Shown one piece after another: positions 33,710-46,181 of a stretch of 64,000 nucleotides of DNA. Within the stretch, counting starts at the first letter, position 1; each line of letters starts with the position of its first letter. Source of the stretch: Calvatia gigantea. Lineage: Eukaryota; Basidiomycota; Agaricomycetes; Agaricales; Lycoperdaceae. The position numbers and the translations under genes were made by a program. Location: contig JACAAK010000007.1 in assembly GCA_025093985.1 (NCBI GenBank), forward strand, positions 930,001 to 994,000, written 5' to 3'. The notes under the pieces were generated by a model. That model searched no databases, was not told the DNA's origin, and worked only from the letters and a program-made list of their open reading frames with translations.

Positions 33710-35616
33710 TTATTGGTGGTATGTTGTTTCTGTGCCTTGAGATGGCAGGACGGTGTTGATGGTGCTCGTCGTTTCTTGATGCCTGGGTGTATCGAAGCGT
33801 ATAGTTGAGACCGCTTGTTGCGTCACCATGCTTTCTGAGAATCTACACCCAACGATGCGAAGGTTCAGTATCAATCGTGTTCCCTGTGGGCGGAAATGAA
33901 TTTCAAGTCGATGGACAAGGCTAGTGGAGGTCAACTCACACAGACCATGTACACGAAAGCCAGCCACCTAACAAAACAATTTAATTACCAAGTCTAGTAC
34001 ACAATTGTGAGACTGACGTACATGCTCCAATTAACTGTTCCCAATTTATTGTCCTCGAATGGTAATGGTGCAAGGAATCCCAGCAGGCTGATTACTGACC
34101 AGAAGCTGTCATAGTGATGCAAATATAAATAAGCGCCATAACCCACCAAAAGTCCTAATAATCCCGTCATCATTAAAGATAGTTGGAAAAGGAGATATAC
34201 TTACGGTACAAAAAATAGTAGTCCATCCCGGTAGAAGATGTGTATCAGAGGAGATGTCAAGTGTTTTTTGTGTATTGCTGCCAACCAAACAGGGCCCGAG
34301 TCCGAATTAGATTCCTTCAAAATTGGCCATAATCCAGCGAGGGTCAAAACGAGCTCCAGACCTAAATACAATGCTAAGCAGCACAGGTAAGAGCGATGGA
34401 ATTTCGTACTGGTACTAAGCAGCCGGCCTGCCCTGGTAGCGTACAGGTATCAAATTTAGTATCATACCAACGGGATCAGTGACAAAGTACTGACCATGCA
34501 ACCGTCTGACTTTCTTGATAGAGTTTCTGAGCAGGTCCGGGGAGGACAAGGAAACAGCCCAGTGGTTCGTAGAACCCTCCATAGGTGTACCCCTGTCCAA
34601 GTTTTCCACGGACGATAAAGGCGTAGGTGATTCCCTTGTATCTTAATCAGTCTCCCAACACGGACAATGACCATACAACACACTGTGAGTTCCACTGAGA
34701 AGTCAAGTGAATCATTGCGTCTTACAAAACCTAGAAACATACATACCACCCATCGCAATGAATAGGATGACTGTTACTGGGAGTGAACTTTCTCAGTTGG
34801 GTGCACGCGTCAACACGGCGATTGGGACTGACCTTTAAACTTGTTGTTGAATAATGCTCGCAGGCGCAGAACCAGGATAGTCTTGACAACAGCGGTCTGT
34901 CCAATGTCTGTTATGCTGATGAATAACGTCAAAATAAAGCCACTACTAGCTGAGTTTCTACTCACAATCCTGTAGCCCATATCATCCTCCGGCAACTGTA
35001 GATGGCTTGATTAGGAGCTTTCGGGTGACGTGTCTCCCGAATTATAACGTACGTCTATGCATACATTTGAGTTCTTGAAGGCGAGGAAGTTCTCGCTCTG
35101 CCTACCTGGGGAGGCACGTCTGCGTGCAGGCCTATTCCGGGATATCAATGCGTATCACAATCTACCGATATGGCTTGCGTTACTGACCCCACAAACTGAC
35201 GCTAAAATCAAAACACGATGTTACAATATATCCAGACTGAGTTGAGAGGGCATAAACGTACACAAAGACTAGGAGTGCCCAATACCGAACCAGTACGTAC
35301 AGGGATTTTGAAAATGACCAGCAGCCTCTGTGGCATCTTAGTCCTTGCGTTTCAAGCTCGATGAGATCCACTTACGTATAAATATGCTTAACCTTAATCC
35401 TTTTGTTAGGTTTCCCTGACGCGAAAACTCCAAAGACACCACGAACCTCTTTGGGGAAAAGCAAGACAGCATCGTAGCACAGCGCGAGTATTCCGGCAGC
35501 TTTGCAAAGTGTTGGTTGCAGGTTTTATATGGCGTAGAAGATACCCACCACAGCTAGTAGCGATCGTATACTGTCTGCCATCGCATTTGGATATCATCTG
35601 GAGTCAAAGTGGCCAT
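33710..35616 (-). CDS. DUF6533-type multi-pass membrane protein
   Basis: The start ATG 35616 begins MATLTPDDIQMRWQT, the usual N-terminus of this basidiomycete family. Following exons give AAGILALCYDAVLLFPKEVR (the LLYDxLLTLxxEV signature region), KSLYVLVRYWALLVFVYVYA, VVKTILVLRLRALFNNKFKG, PLGCFLVLPGPAQKLYQES, and YGAYLYLHHYDSFWSVISLL. The last exon has FRVHGLCELTSTSLVHRLEI, HFRPQGTRLILNLR and a hydrophilic tail. About seven membrane segments are predicted. The splice between the first two exons is not resolved, and some intermediate junctions are approximate. No molecular function is established for the family. Confidence 0.62.
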
Positions 35617-36249
35617 TCAAGTTACCTGGGGGGGCTATCGCAACACCTGGGTGGGATCTTAGTCACTATTTGTATCGCTCGTCGTTGGAACTGTGCATTG
35701 ATGGAACTGTTCATGAGCTAGTGGAGAGAAATAAATCACGCCATCACACAGTTTTGGACAGAATTCTGATATCCATGATGAACCTATGCTAGCGCCGACT
35801 TGGTCGCGTTCTGTCGGTCGGTCCGCGGATGGTTCCGATTTTAGTTGTTGATGGGTGACCATTGTCTTTATTAAAGGACTCGCGTGTTGAGTATTTGAAC
35901 CGTGAACTTAGTGAAACCAGAAGCTTAACTTGAAGTCTCGGTAGAAAGCGCCCTCTAGTCCAGGTCGGCAAGTGACATCAGGAGTAGGCGTAGGCCCCCG
36001 GTGCAGAAAGCCTGATTCACGTCCGTCGTTGAAATGAAGAGGAGTCGCCAACAATCAATCAAGTGTTAAGATGTCAAATTATTTTCTTCCTCAGCGGTCC
36101 ATTGAAGGATGATCACCGGAGTCGTGGGTGGGGACACTTGGGCGCTTATGGAAGTGAACGGGCTCCGAGGATTTAATATTAATTGATTTATCTTTCCTCT
36201 TCTACTACAAGCCTCCTGAGGTACTCACAATCCGAATCCCAACTAAACG
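35617..36249. other. Intergenic, no supported gene
   Basis: Spacer upstream of the DUF6533 gene and of tRNA-Asp. Nothing coding recognised. Confidence 0.45.
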
Positions 36250-36331
36250 TCTCTGTTAGTATATCGGTTAGTACACGCGCCTGTCATGTCACCGACCGCG
36301 CGAAAGCGGGGTTCGACTCCCCGACAGAGAG
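36250..36331 (+). tRNA. tRNA-Asp (GTC) with a 10-base intron
   Basis: The cloverleaf is clear. Acceptor stem TCTCTGT pairs with ACAGAGA, with discriminator G at 36331. The D arm is GTAT...GTAC. The anticodon stem CGCGC (36276-36280) pairs with GCGCG (36298-36302). The loop CTGTCA-C carries anticodon GTC at 36283-36285. The T arm is CGGGG-TTCGACT-CCCCG. Ten extra bases (36287-36296) lie one base 3' of the anticodon, the canonical intron position. The loop and T-arm sequence match eukaryotic tRNA-Asp. Confidence 0.92.
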
Positions 36332-36530
36332 TAATATTGCAATATGCAGCATTTTTGCGCTGTTGACAGCCAAAGAGATTAATTATAGAAGTCAAACAGA
36401 GTAGAAGTTCAGAGGCAAGTACAAAAATGGTTCAAGCCAGGCTACCTCTCGCTCTTTGATTCCGCTGATGTCTGATTCTCACTGCTCAGCTGAATGCAGC
36501 ACAGGCAGCCCTTTGGCAAGGAAGCCAGTT

Positions 36531-36662
36531 TCAACGTGTTGGGGGATCGCCCGCCGTTCCTTCGCCTTTTGAACGTATAGCAGCATTGCCAGTGACTTTC
36601 CCAATCACTGCTTCGGTGGGACCGACGATCTTATCCATCACCGCCGCGTTTCCTTTGACCCG
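36531..36662 (-). pseudogene. CsbD-like protein fragment
   Basis: A minus-strand stretch reads RVKGNAAVMDKIVG, then EAVIGKVTGN and RSKGEGTAG before a stop at 36531. This resembles the repeated G(K/N)..IGKVTGN..L..KG pattern of CsbD-like stress proteins common in fungi. Only the last roughly 40 residues are visible. A gtag acceptor just upstream could make it the last exon of a larger gene, but no earlier exon was found. Confidence 0.35.
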
Positions 36663-37390
36663 TGGGGATCGTGGCTACCGCGTGTGAACATGTGTTTCGG
36701 CAGAATCAGACACAGATATGCATTACGCCGGTTCCACTGCCAGTCCGGCCCGAGGCATCGGACACCGTCTCACCAGCTACGGCCGTGTTCCGCCGCGAAT
36801 GTTTGTGTTCGCAGCAGGCGCACCAGTGCCAGGAAGTGTGCCGACACCATAGCAGTGGAGGGAATGTTCGGCGTTCCAACACCAGCATCCTGAGGGCTAC
36901 GACTAGTATCGCTGGCTAATGCTTGAGATCTTGAGATCCCCTCGTACCAAACAAAGCCATGGGCACTCCCGCCGCGATATTGCCAGTGGCAGTGTGCAGC
37001 ACCTGGTGATGATAAGATCCTGTGGTGCGACTTCTTGCATCCGGTGTGACGCGTCACAGGCGTTAGCTTGCGGTTTCGAACATCCAAACTCCCTTGACAC
37101 CTTCAGGCTTCTCATCCCCCCTAGCTCGACATTAGATAATCCCTGACTCTATTTCTTTATTGCCCACCTACCACCCTTACACAGATTCAACATAGTCCAA
37201 TGAACAACGCGCAGTGACCGAAAGGCATGTGGTTGGGGCAACCCGTCCGCGTCCCCGTTCATCACACACCTGGTTGTGGGGAACCTTCCCAAGGTCCCGG
37301 TCCTCCACTCCCAACACTCATGCGCTACGTTCTGTTTGCTTATAGTATACAACATGATATCCATTCAAGACTACCTTAGCCTACTCGTCC
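36663..37390. other. Intergenic, no supported gene
   Basis: Overlapping frames on both strands, none with a recognisable domain. Confidence 0.4.
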
Positions 37391-38031
37391 CTACTCAGCG
37401 TAAGAAACTCGTTTGGCTCGTTCTTGTTCCGTAACCAGCGCTTCCGCACGCTCCTGTTGGAGCTCTCGCTCATAACGACGTTTATTTTCCATCTCACCTT
37501 CAACCTCACGGGCGCGATCTTTCTTTTCCTGAATGAAACGACTCTCCCACGAATTTTGGTCAGCTTCCAATTGAACCAGGCGAGCGTTAACGTGAGGATC
37601 GACATGGTGACTGCTCTCCATTGTATCCAGAACGTACTTGGGAACAGAACCGCTCTCCCGCCCACGGTATTGCTGAGCATGGATACCTTTACCAGATTCG
37701 GGGGCTGTTCGTTTGAAATCAGAGTTACGGATGCTGTGGGTCAGGTGGGACATGTGGGTATTGGAGTCGTAAATTCCCGTCCCAATGTTGGCGCCATAAC
37801 GACTTCCTGTAGTAGGATTGATGAGGAAGTCGGTAGAAGGTATAATATGTGAGAAGCCACTATGGGCTCCCTCCAAAGGGATGCCAGCAACTTCGGTTCT
37901 GACATGTGTTTCACTGTGAAGGATAATGAACACTTGCAACTTTGTAGTGGAGAAAGGAAAACGCACGAAGCTCGAGTACCAGGTCTCTGAAGGGGATGTT
38001 CAGGGCGAGTACCAGCATTGGCAGAAGACAT
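37391..38031 (-). CDS. Small hydrophilic protein with C-terminal coiled coil
   Basis: Two exons: 37967-38031 (MSSANAGTRPEHPLQRPGTR) and 37391-37913, joined by a 53-base GT-AG intron in phase. The product has about 195 residues. The middle is rich in Gly, Ser and Thr. The last 60 residues form a charged helix (NARLVQLEADQNSWESRF, EKKDRAREVEGEMENKRRYE) with coiled-coil character. An in-frame ATG at 38049 could add six residues. No family is recognised; the clean splice and long open frame support a real gene. Confidence 0.6.
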
Positions 38032-38323
38032 TGCGGTGCAGCGGGGCAATGCGGATGCTTATGGGTGGGACATAGGCCGGTGAAGTACATATACCGGAAA
38101 CTGAGACAATGACGAGATGGTCGCTGTAGTTCCAATAATTGCCCTTAGTAATAATTGCCTGGATGATTCATTAATAATATCCTGGGTGGATCATTTTGGA
38201 AGGGTAGATACCTGAGGAATACGGCAAACCCAAGCCTCGGGCAGATGAATGGGTTAGAATCAGAAATGTTCCGACTGAAACCCAAAAGTCATCTCTGTCT
38301 GCCCTTCCGAGCGAACCTTCAAA

Positions 38324-38987
38324 ATGGGCGCATCTAGATACCCCATTGGTTTTTCCTCTACTTCTATCGCCTCATGCTATTCCTCCTTTTATGCAGTTAT
38401 CCTTCATAATGTATTCACTCCTGAAGAGTGCGCAACCCTCATTACTCGTGCTTCCGTGTCTGGCGTATGGAGCCCCGCAGGCCTGAACACTAGTGGTCCT
38501 ACACAGACTATTCATACAAACTTTCGGAACAGCGACTGTATCACTTCTTTCGACGACGGAACTGCTCAGTGGATCTACGCTCGCTTACGACCACACGTCA
38601 GGGAGCTCTGGGAAATTGCGCCAGGTGACAAATGGGGTTCGTCACCGGCAAGGAGGGTAGAAAGCAAGTACCTGTATGGAAACTCACCGGGTAAGGCCTT
38701 TGACAAACGAGGGTCACCAAATTCATATTCGTCGTATTCTTAGCGTCGATCCACGACTTTCGCTTCTGCGTTGTGGCCCAGGGAATTACTTCGAGCACCA
38801 TTGTGACGGACTTGGTGAACTTCACAGAGGCCGGCAGAGGTCTTTTGTCACACTCCATATTTACCTAAACGATTCAGAACACCCTGGACCTGCATCATCG
38901 GTGCTTCAACCTTCGTTACAAGGAGGCGCAACGCCCTTTCATGCACCTTCTCGCAGGCCTGAATCTGCTCATCCCCGAGGACAATAA
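38324..38987 (+). pseudogene. Prolyl 4-hydroxylase-like 2OG-Fe(II) oxygenase, truncated
   Basis: The first part reads like a fungal P4H-type dioxygenase: AVILHNVFTPEECATLITRA, later WIYARLRPHVRELWEI. After a GTAAGG intron (donor near 38693) comes RLSLLRCGPGNYFEHHCDGL with an HxD iron-binding pair, then RSFVTLHIYLND and GGATPFHAP. Near 38635 the frame slips by one base: the upstream frame ends at GDKWG, and the better matching GKEGRKQVPVWKLTG lies in another frame. The C-terminal part with the second iron-binding His and the 2OG-binding Arg is not found; the sequence runs into a T7/A10 homopolymer (about 39000). Probably inactive. Confidence 0.6.
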
Positions 38988-39449
38988 ACATGTTCTTTTT
39001 TTAAAAAAAAAACCTTTCCAATATTCTTTCCAAAGCGGTCATCTTCCTCAGACACGTTCCTCTTTACCAACTCACGGCTCTCATCTGACCTATTTTCTGC
39101 CAGTTATTCTTAGTCGCTTCCAGCCCGTGAGTATAAAGGTGTGTCCATTAGGTTAATCGCAGGGAAACCTCGCACGCTGCGCTTCTTCCTCTGGGAAGAG
39201 CGCCATCAGAGAAACACCCCGAGCACAAGATTATCCTATTCTCGAACCGTGGCTCCCATCATCTCGATACTCCACCCCTACTTTGTCCAAAATTTGCAGT
39301 TGACTCTTCCGTTCTCGCTTGGGTCTTCATGCGTGCATAGAAGTGCCGATGCTTACGAGAATCCCAAAATGAGCCCAAAAGTTGCATATAAGTCGATTGT
39401 ATCTCTCAACTCCCCTGCGGAGCTGAGCCTTTGAAAGCCTAATTTCACT
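38988..39449. other. Decayed spacer upstream of glyoxal oxidase 1
   Basis: Contains the T/A homopolymer junction near 38996-39011 and no supported exon. It probably holds the eroded end of the oxygenase and the glyoxal oxidase promoter. Confidence 0.4.
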
Positions 39450-41552
39450 ATGATTGGAATCCTCGGCTTCTCATCATTGCTTGCATCTCTTCTCGTTCCC
39501 ATTTCAGTTCTTGCTGCTGGGAAGGGTTGGCATTTCGTGCAAAATGGTACAACTGGCATCGTCGCACTGGAATCGATCATCGTCTCCGATAACCTAGCAA
39601 TATTTTTTGATAGGGCCACTAATGACCCTTTGCAAATTGACGGCCATCCCGCTTGGGGAGCATTGTATAATTTGGAGACGAATACTGCATCTCCTCTTAG
39701 CCCGGTCACGGATAGTTTCTGCGCTTCCGGAGGATTCTTGAGCAACGGCACAATGGTCAGCTCCGAGTTTTGAGGAATTTTGTCACCTTGACTTATGGTT
39801 CATAGGTCAGCGTTGGTGGACACATCCCTGTAATTCCCCAGGCAGGTGATGGACGGTCCGGTCTGAGGATATGGGAGCCTTGTGACGATCCCGCTGGAAT
39901 TGGTTGTTCGTTGTTTGAGGACCCCGCGAACTTGCATCTCGAAGAAACGAGATGGTACCCCTCCAGTTTAAGGATTTTTGACGGCTCTTTGGTGAGCTCT
40001 ACAAGTAAACCCTAAAACTTTCAGTGATCCTGACCTTCCGAAGATGGTTGTCGGAGGTATCCACGAAGGGACCCCCTTCTACAATACAGATCCGGTAAAC
40101 AATATCGAGTTCTTCCCTCCGAAAGATGGGGGCGTTCCGCGACCCATGGACGTCCTTGCGCGCAGCCTTCCCGCCAACCTTTTCCCGCGGTACGTATTCA
40201 ACCACAACACTGGCAACATTTTGTTAATCATCTCCGTCAGAGTTCTTGCCCTTCCTGATGGCAAAATCTTCATGGCCGCTAATAATCAAACGATCATCTA
40301 CGACGTCGAGACCAACACCGAGACCAGGTTGCCTGATATTCCCAATGGCGTCCGTGTCACCAACCCCTTCGACGGCACAGCCACACTCCTCCCTCTCCAC
40401 CCCCCAGACTATATCCCCGAGGTCCTCGTCTGCGGAGGCACAAACACCAGTGACCAAATCCCGCAAGAACAACTTTCTTCCCAGACCCCTGCTTCTGACC
40501 AATGCAGCCGCATGACCCTGACTCCAGAAGGCATCAGACGTGGTTGGGAAATTGAAAGGATGTTGGAACCTAGGATGATGCCGGAGATGATTCTTATGCC
40601 GAATGGTCAAATCGTAATCATTAATGGGGCACAAACTGGGTACGCTGCTCTTGGTACCGTGTTCGATCCTATCGGAAATTTCTCGAATGCCGACCACCCT
40701 GCGTGAGTTTGCCTGTGATAATTGAAGTTCAGGCAGCTCAAAACCGAACATGTTTTCAGATTTACGCCTTCCTTATACACTCCAAATGCTCCTCTTGGCA
40801 AGCGCATCAGTAATCAAGGGATGCCAACGACAGATATTGCCCGTATCTATCATTCCACTGTGACCCTAACGCAGAAAGGGTGCGTTGTGCTCACAATCGC
40901 AGATACGATTCTGCGGGCTGTTTAATCTTAACTTATATCTAGAAACCTTATGATTGCTGGCTCTAATCCCAATGGCCGAGTCATTAATGGAACCAAATTC
41001 CACAGGTAACCCCCCGAGCAACGAGAATCATACAGACAATGTTGACATATATGATAGTGAATTCCGCGTAGAATACCTCAACCCTCCATACATGACCATG
41101 GAGCGCCCTCAATTATCCAATGTTCCCAAACAAATTGCATTCAACTCCAAGTTTCACATGGATATTTCAATCCCTCGGAAACTCGAACGCGGTGATATCA
41201 AAGGTACTTGGCGTGTTCCATTGTAAAGCTTTGAAACCAACCCTTCCGTGATAGTCGCACTCATTGATCTGGGATTTTCATCTCACGCCTTCCATTCGAG
41301 TTCTCGCCTTGTGTTCATGGATGCGCAGCTTTCAAAGAACGGCAAGGTATTGACTATCACGAGTCCACCAAATAATCGGATCTATCCTCCCGGACCAGGT
41401 ACGTCGTGATGTTGTTCCAATGAGAAGTCCCTGCCGACAAGGTGATAGGATATGTTTTCGTGACGATTGGCGACGTTACGAGTTCAGGTGTGCGGGTCAT
41501 GATGGGTAATGGCCTTCCACCCCCTGTTAAAGACCAAGGTGTCAGGCATTGA
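39450..41552 (+). CDS. glx1: Glyoxal oxidase 1 (copper radical oxidase, AA5)
   Basis: A secreted copper radical oxidase that converts small aldehydes such as glyoxal and methylglyoxal to acids with release of H2O2, which feeds peroxidases in lignocellulose decay. A signal peptide ([20 protein letters not shown]) is followed by [13 protein letters not shown]. The cofactor and ligand residues are all visible: the Cys of [11 protein letters not shown], the Tyr of TRWYPSS, the Tyr-His pair of [10 protein letters not shown], and the His of [15 protein letters not shown]. Nine or so exons with short canonical introns keep the frame to TGA at 41550. The C-terminus ends in the [14 protein letters not shown] segment of the galactose-oxidase-like domain. 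It is intact and stands in tandem with a paralogue 3.15 kb downstream. Confidence 0.92.
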
Positions 41553-42604
41553 GTTCTTTAGAGAAGAATCACTATAACAATTCGAAATTTCATCTTTTAT
41601 TTACTCCTTCGGAAAGTGATATCATAATCGGTTCTTGGCGGCAGAGACGCCGTGATAAATAACACCAAATATTCTCAATTTCCTGTCCGGGAATGGAGCT
41701 CATCCAATAAAAAGAACAAGCACCCACGATTGCCATTACGTGGTACCTTCGGACGGCTTATCGATGATATTCTGCTCCCTTGACTGAGCTTCGCATTGGT
41801 CCACTGACCTGCCATCGACCTTGTTATCATCACCCAAACGCCGCACATTAGAGGCGTGCCGGCAAGGACACCCCCCTCACTCTTGTTGGCGTGGGGATAC
41901 TTCGAAATTTCACTTTTACTCCTTTCAAGTCACTGGTACATCAAATATCTGTGGCACGGCCTGGTCATACGGTCATAGTGCTAGGAGACTTGCCTCCGCG
42001 AGGGTTGAAGAGGATAATGTGGTCGGGGATTTGGGTTGTCCTTCTTCAATGAAATCTTTGCCGTTCTTGTGGATTGATTAGTTCTCTTCCTTGACTTTCA
42101 GGGATCCTTTCGAATTTCTGTTTAGCAACGGCGTCACTTCTTCCGAGACTCTTGGGCTCGGTCAACCCGTTACATTTCCCCGGATCTTCTTGTCAAATTT
42201 CAAGCGACGAGGCAATTTTCTTCCACCGCAGGTTCCTCGGGTACTAACATATATGCAAGTGATGTCGATCTAACCCACAACATGCTTCTGGCTTCACACC
42301 CTGTAATCTTCCCGTATCCCTTAAGCCGTGGATATCAGATAGGTTTTTTAAGCCGTGGGGCAATGTCCTCGCAGCCAATGCATTTCTTTTCTCCCCGTTA
42401 ATGAGATATCCTATTCGTTCTATTCCTGGCTTTGGATTCCCATTCATTTAATCCGCCACATCAGACGTCTTGCTTTGCCTTTGACACTCCGCATGTGTGG
42501 GGTTGATGATCATGAGAGCGGCTCAATTTGTTAGCGGACATAAATTGCTCGAATTCGCAAATTTTGCGACGAAGTCGAGCTTACCCGGTTGTGAGCTCTT
42601 TAAC
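41553..42604. other. Spacer between the glyoxal oxidase genes
   Basis: About 1.05 kb. Plus-strand open stretches at 41821-42081 and 42091-42273 have no recognised motif. Probably the promoter of the second gene. Confidence 0.45.
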
Positions 42605-44710
42605 ATGGTCACAGGATGTCGTTTCTCGTTATTGCTTGCGGTTGTTCTTGTTGCTTGTCCCGCGGCCGCTGCCGGGAAGGGATGGCACTTCGTGCAGAAT
42701 GGAACAAGTGGAATCGCTGTAATGGAATCCATTATCGTCTCTGATACCTTAGCTATTTTCTTTGATCAGGCTCTCAACGATCCCTTGCAGCTTGATGGTC
42801 GTCCGGCTTGGGGAGCACTTTGGAATTTGGAGACGAACACAGCGTCTCCACTCAAGCTTGTCACAGACACCTTTTGTGGTTCAGGAGGGTTCTTGAGCAA
42901 CGGAACGATGGTAAGTAGTTATTCCAATTTGCACCTCTCGTTGCGAAGAGGCTCACAGGAGCAGGTTAGTGTTGCGGGGCACGTCAAAAACATCCCTGAG
43001 GCTGATGATGGACGTATGGGTATAAGGATTTGGGAGCCTTGCGATGATCCCAACGGCGTCGGTTGCGCAGTTTTCGAGGAACCAAAGACCTTACATCTCG
43101 CAGAAACCAGGTGGTATCCGTCCACCGCGAGGATCTTTGACGGGTCTTTGGTAATTTATCCTATTCAAAACTAGTCAATTTTGCTAAATTCCCCTCCAGA
43201 TGGTTGTTGGAGGCATGCATACATTTACCGAGTTTTATAATACGGAACCTGTGAACAACATCGAGTTTTTCCCTCCGAAGGATGGTGGCGTTCCGAGACC
43301 ATCGGATTTCCTCGCACGCACTCTACCTGCCAATCTTTTCCCTCGGTATGTACCGCAGTTACATCACACACCCAAACTCTTTTTTACTCTTCAGTCTTTA
43401 GAACCATCGCCCTACCAGATGGCAGAGTTTTCATCGCGGCTAATAATCAAACGACTATTTATGACATTGAGACGAATACCGAAACCAGGCTGCCCGATAT
43501 TCCCAATGGCGTCCGCATCACCAACCCCCTCGATGGCGCAATTACACTTTTGCCTCTCCATCCTCCGGACTACATTCCTGAAGTCCTTATTTGTGGAGGG
43601 ACCAACATCAGTGATCTAACACCGCCTGAGCAACTCTCATCACAAGACCCCGCTTCAGATCAGTGCAGCCGCATGACCTTGACCGAAGATGGTACCAAGC
43701 GTGGTTGGGAAATCGAAAGGATGTTGGAACCGAGGGTTTTGTCCGAGATGGTTCTTGTGCCTAATGGGCAGGTTTTGATTATCAATGGTGCACAGACGGG
43801 GTATGCTGCCTCCAATAGTACCGTCGATCCCGTCGGCAATTTCTCGAATTCTGACCACCCTGCGTAAGTTAGGCATCGACCTGGATATGGAAGATTAACG
43901 TTGAAACCGGATAGCTTTACACCATCTCTGTACACTCCTGATGCTCCTCTTGCGAAGCGGATTAGCAACGAGGGAATGCCGAAGACAGATATTGCCCGAG
44001 TATATCACTCTACTGTTACCTTGACGCCAAAAGGGTAAGTTGCGTATGTCTGTGAACCTGAACCCAGACCACTAGATATTAATTCGCTGCTAGGAACTTT
44101 TTGTTAGCTGGCTCAAACCCTAATGACGGAATTGTGAATGGGACCAAGTACCATAGGTAAAACGCACCAGCAGCAAGAATCACGCAGGCAATTCTAAAAT
44201 TCATCATAGCGAATTCCGCGTCGAATATCTCAACCCTCCCTACATGACCACGCAGCGTCCTCAGCTATCCAATGTTCCCAAACAGATTGCTTTCAACACC
44301 CATTTTCAAGCGGATATTTCCATCCCCTTGAACCTTAAGAAGGGAACCTTAAAAGGTATGCAACCTTTCCGTTCATGGGAATTCTGGAATTAAGCCGGAT
44401 TTAATAGCTGCACTAGTGGACCTTGGATTTTCGACTCACGCCTTCCACTCGAGCTCTCGTCTTGTTTTCATGGATGCTCAGCTTTCGAGAGATGGGAGGA
44501 GACTCAACATCGTGAGTCCGCCAAATAACCGCGTCTACCCACCTGGACCTGGTACGCTGGGACCGTTACCTCCCAGCCAAGGAATTGTCGACTGACGGTC
44601 TTCCAGGCTATATTTTTGTCACCATCGACGATGTTACGAGCCCGGGAGTCCGAGTCCTGATGGGTAATGGGCTTCCGCCACCTGTGGAAGACCAAGGAGT
44701 TAGACTATGA
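42605..44710 (+). CDS. glx2: Glyoxal oxidase 2 (copper radical oxidase, AA5)
   Basis: Tandem paralogue of the gene at 39450 with the same exon order and intron positions. The ATG at 42605 gives a signal peptide ([20 protein letters not shown]) before [15 protein letters not shown]. The active-site set is complete: Cys in [11 protein letters not shown], Tyr in TRWYPST, Tyr-His in [10 protein letters not shown], His in [15 protein letters not shown]. It ends [13 protein letters not shown] and TGA at 44708. All introns are short and in phase. Protein identity between the copies is high, so substrate range is likely similar and expression may be what differs. Extracellular H2O2 generation is inferred from the family. 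Confidence 0.92.
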
Positions 44711-44928
44711 TGTCTTTGTGCTGTAGGCGGGAGCACTATATAAGCTAATGCAAACCATGTTTCGGCTGAAATCATGTCCAGGTTGTTCAGGTTCAGTGGG
44801 TTTGGGTTAGGGTTGACTCTACTTTCTTGCTTTAGTCTTTTCCATATTAGCGCGTGAGACCATGTCGCCCTCGAATCTATGGGAGTTCACACCATTCTAG
44901 TTCAATTTCTTGCTTTCACTTCACAGCA

Positions 44929-46181
44929 ATGGCACCAGACCTACCCCCACATACCACCATCTCGTATAAGAAGCTTGAAAACCAGGATGTTTATTTTGAT
45001 CTCTACCCGCCTCTTGCTGGATTAACCCCAGCTGCTGATGGGATATCCACTGTTCCTGCGATTGTCTATTTCCACGGTGGAGGGTTGACAGTTGGGACAA
45101 GAGCGAGTTGGTTTCCTTATTGGATACACAGTAAGGCGCTACCTACAAAAGAACATTGCATTGGTTGACATCGCGGTATTTAGAAAGGGTGGTGGTCTCG
45201 GGCTATGCTCTCTTATCAATAGATTATCAACTCATCCCACCTGCAACTGGACATGACGTCTTATCTGATATATCGGATTTCTTCTTGTTCATAGCGAAAC
45301 CAACTACTATTTTCACGACCAAAGTGGGCACTAGCGGAAATGAAGTCAGGTACCGAATTGATACAGAGGCAATTTCTGTGGCGGGCTCGAGCGCTGGTGG
45401 CCTTTGCGCCTATCTTGCTGCCATGGTAGTCAAACCGAAACCCAAGGCTCTGGTGTCGATGTATGGGATGGGTGGAGATTTCTTGGTATCTTTCCGTTCG
45501 TTTTCCTTGAAAATAATGTAAAGTTCACACCAGGTTCACAAGATTCCGTTTTACCTGGAGCAGAAGCACAAACCCTACGTCCCAGGAAGAGAACTCGTAG
45601 ACCCGAGGGACTACAAAGAATTCCTCTTTCCATTCTCATTACCGGTAACCACAGTTTCTGAACTCGAATACCACCCTGATACCCACCCGACCCCCGCTCT
45701 GCCTGCCAACCCGCGCATGTACATCCCGAGGTTGTTTCACCAACTTGCAGTGTATCTGGACTACTATACGGGAAGCTATGAACCCAGCCTCAGCGAGGCT
45801 TTGCGAAATAGGAGACGGGAAATGCTAACTTCTCACGCAATGGTGGAACAAGCTCTACAACCCCAACCAGAGGAGTGGGGCGGCCCGTTGATTCCTGAGC
45901 AGCATCGAGTCTTGTTTCCTCAGTTCAACGTCACACCGGATTGGCCCAAGGTGATGTTGGTACATGGAAATCGAGATTATTTGGTCCCCCTACCCGAGTC
46001 ACAACATCTCAGGGACCTGTTGGAGGCCGCCGGTGTGGAGGTCGTGTTGAAGGTCGTAGAGGGTAAAGGCCATTCGTTTGATTACGAACCAGGTGCAGAG
46101 ACCGAGTTTGAGCGTTTGTTTGACGAAGCTTCGAGGTTCCTGATGGTTTCGAAGGGTCGTGCTGGCGGTGAACCTGTTTAG
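44929..46181 (+). CDS. Alpha/beta hydrolase (HSL-type esterase/lipase)
   Basis: Three exons. The catalytic outline is complete: oxyanion-hole motif YFHGGGLTVGTR, nucleophile elbow VAGSSAGGLCAYLA, acid region VHGNRDYLVPL and His region EGKGHSFDYEP. These belong to the hormone-sensitive-lipase-like branch (HGGG, GxSxGG) that hydrolyses short acyl or aryl esters. There is no signal peptide (MAPDLPPHTTISYKKLEN), so it is probably cytosolic. The first intron follows WIH; the second lies after GGDFL and rejoins at HKIPFYLEQKHKPYVPG. The stop is TAG at 46179. The frame is intact. The substrate cannot be told from sequence. Confidence 0.88.
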
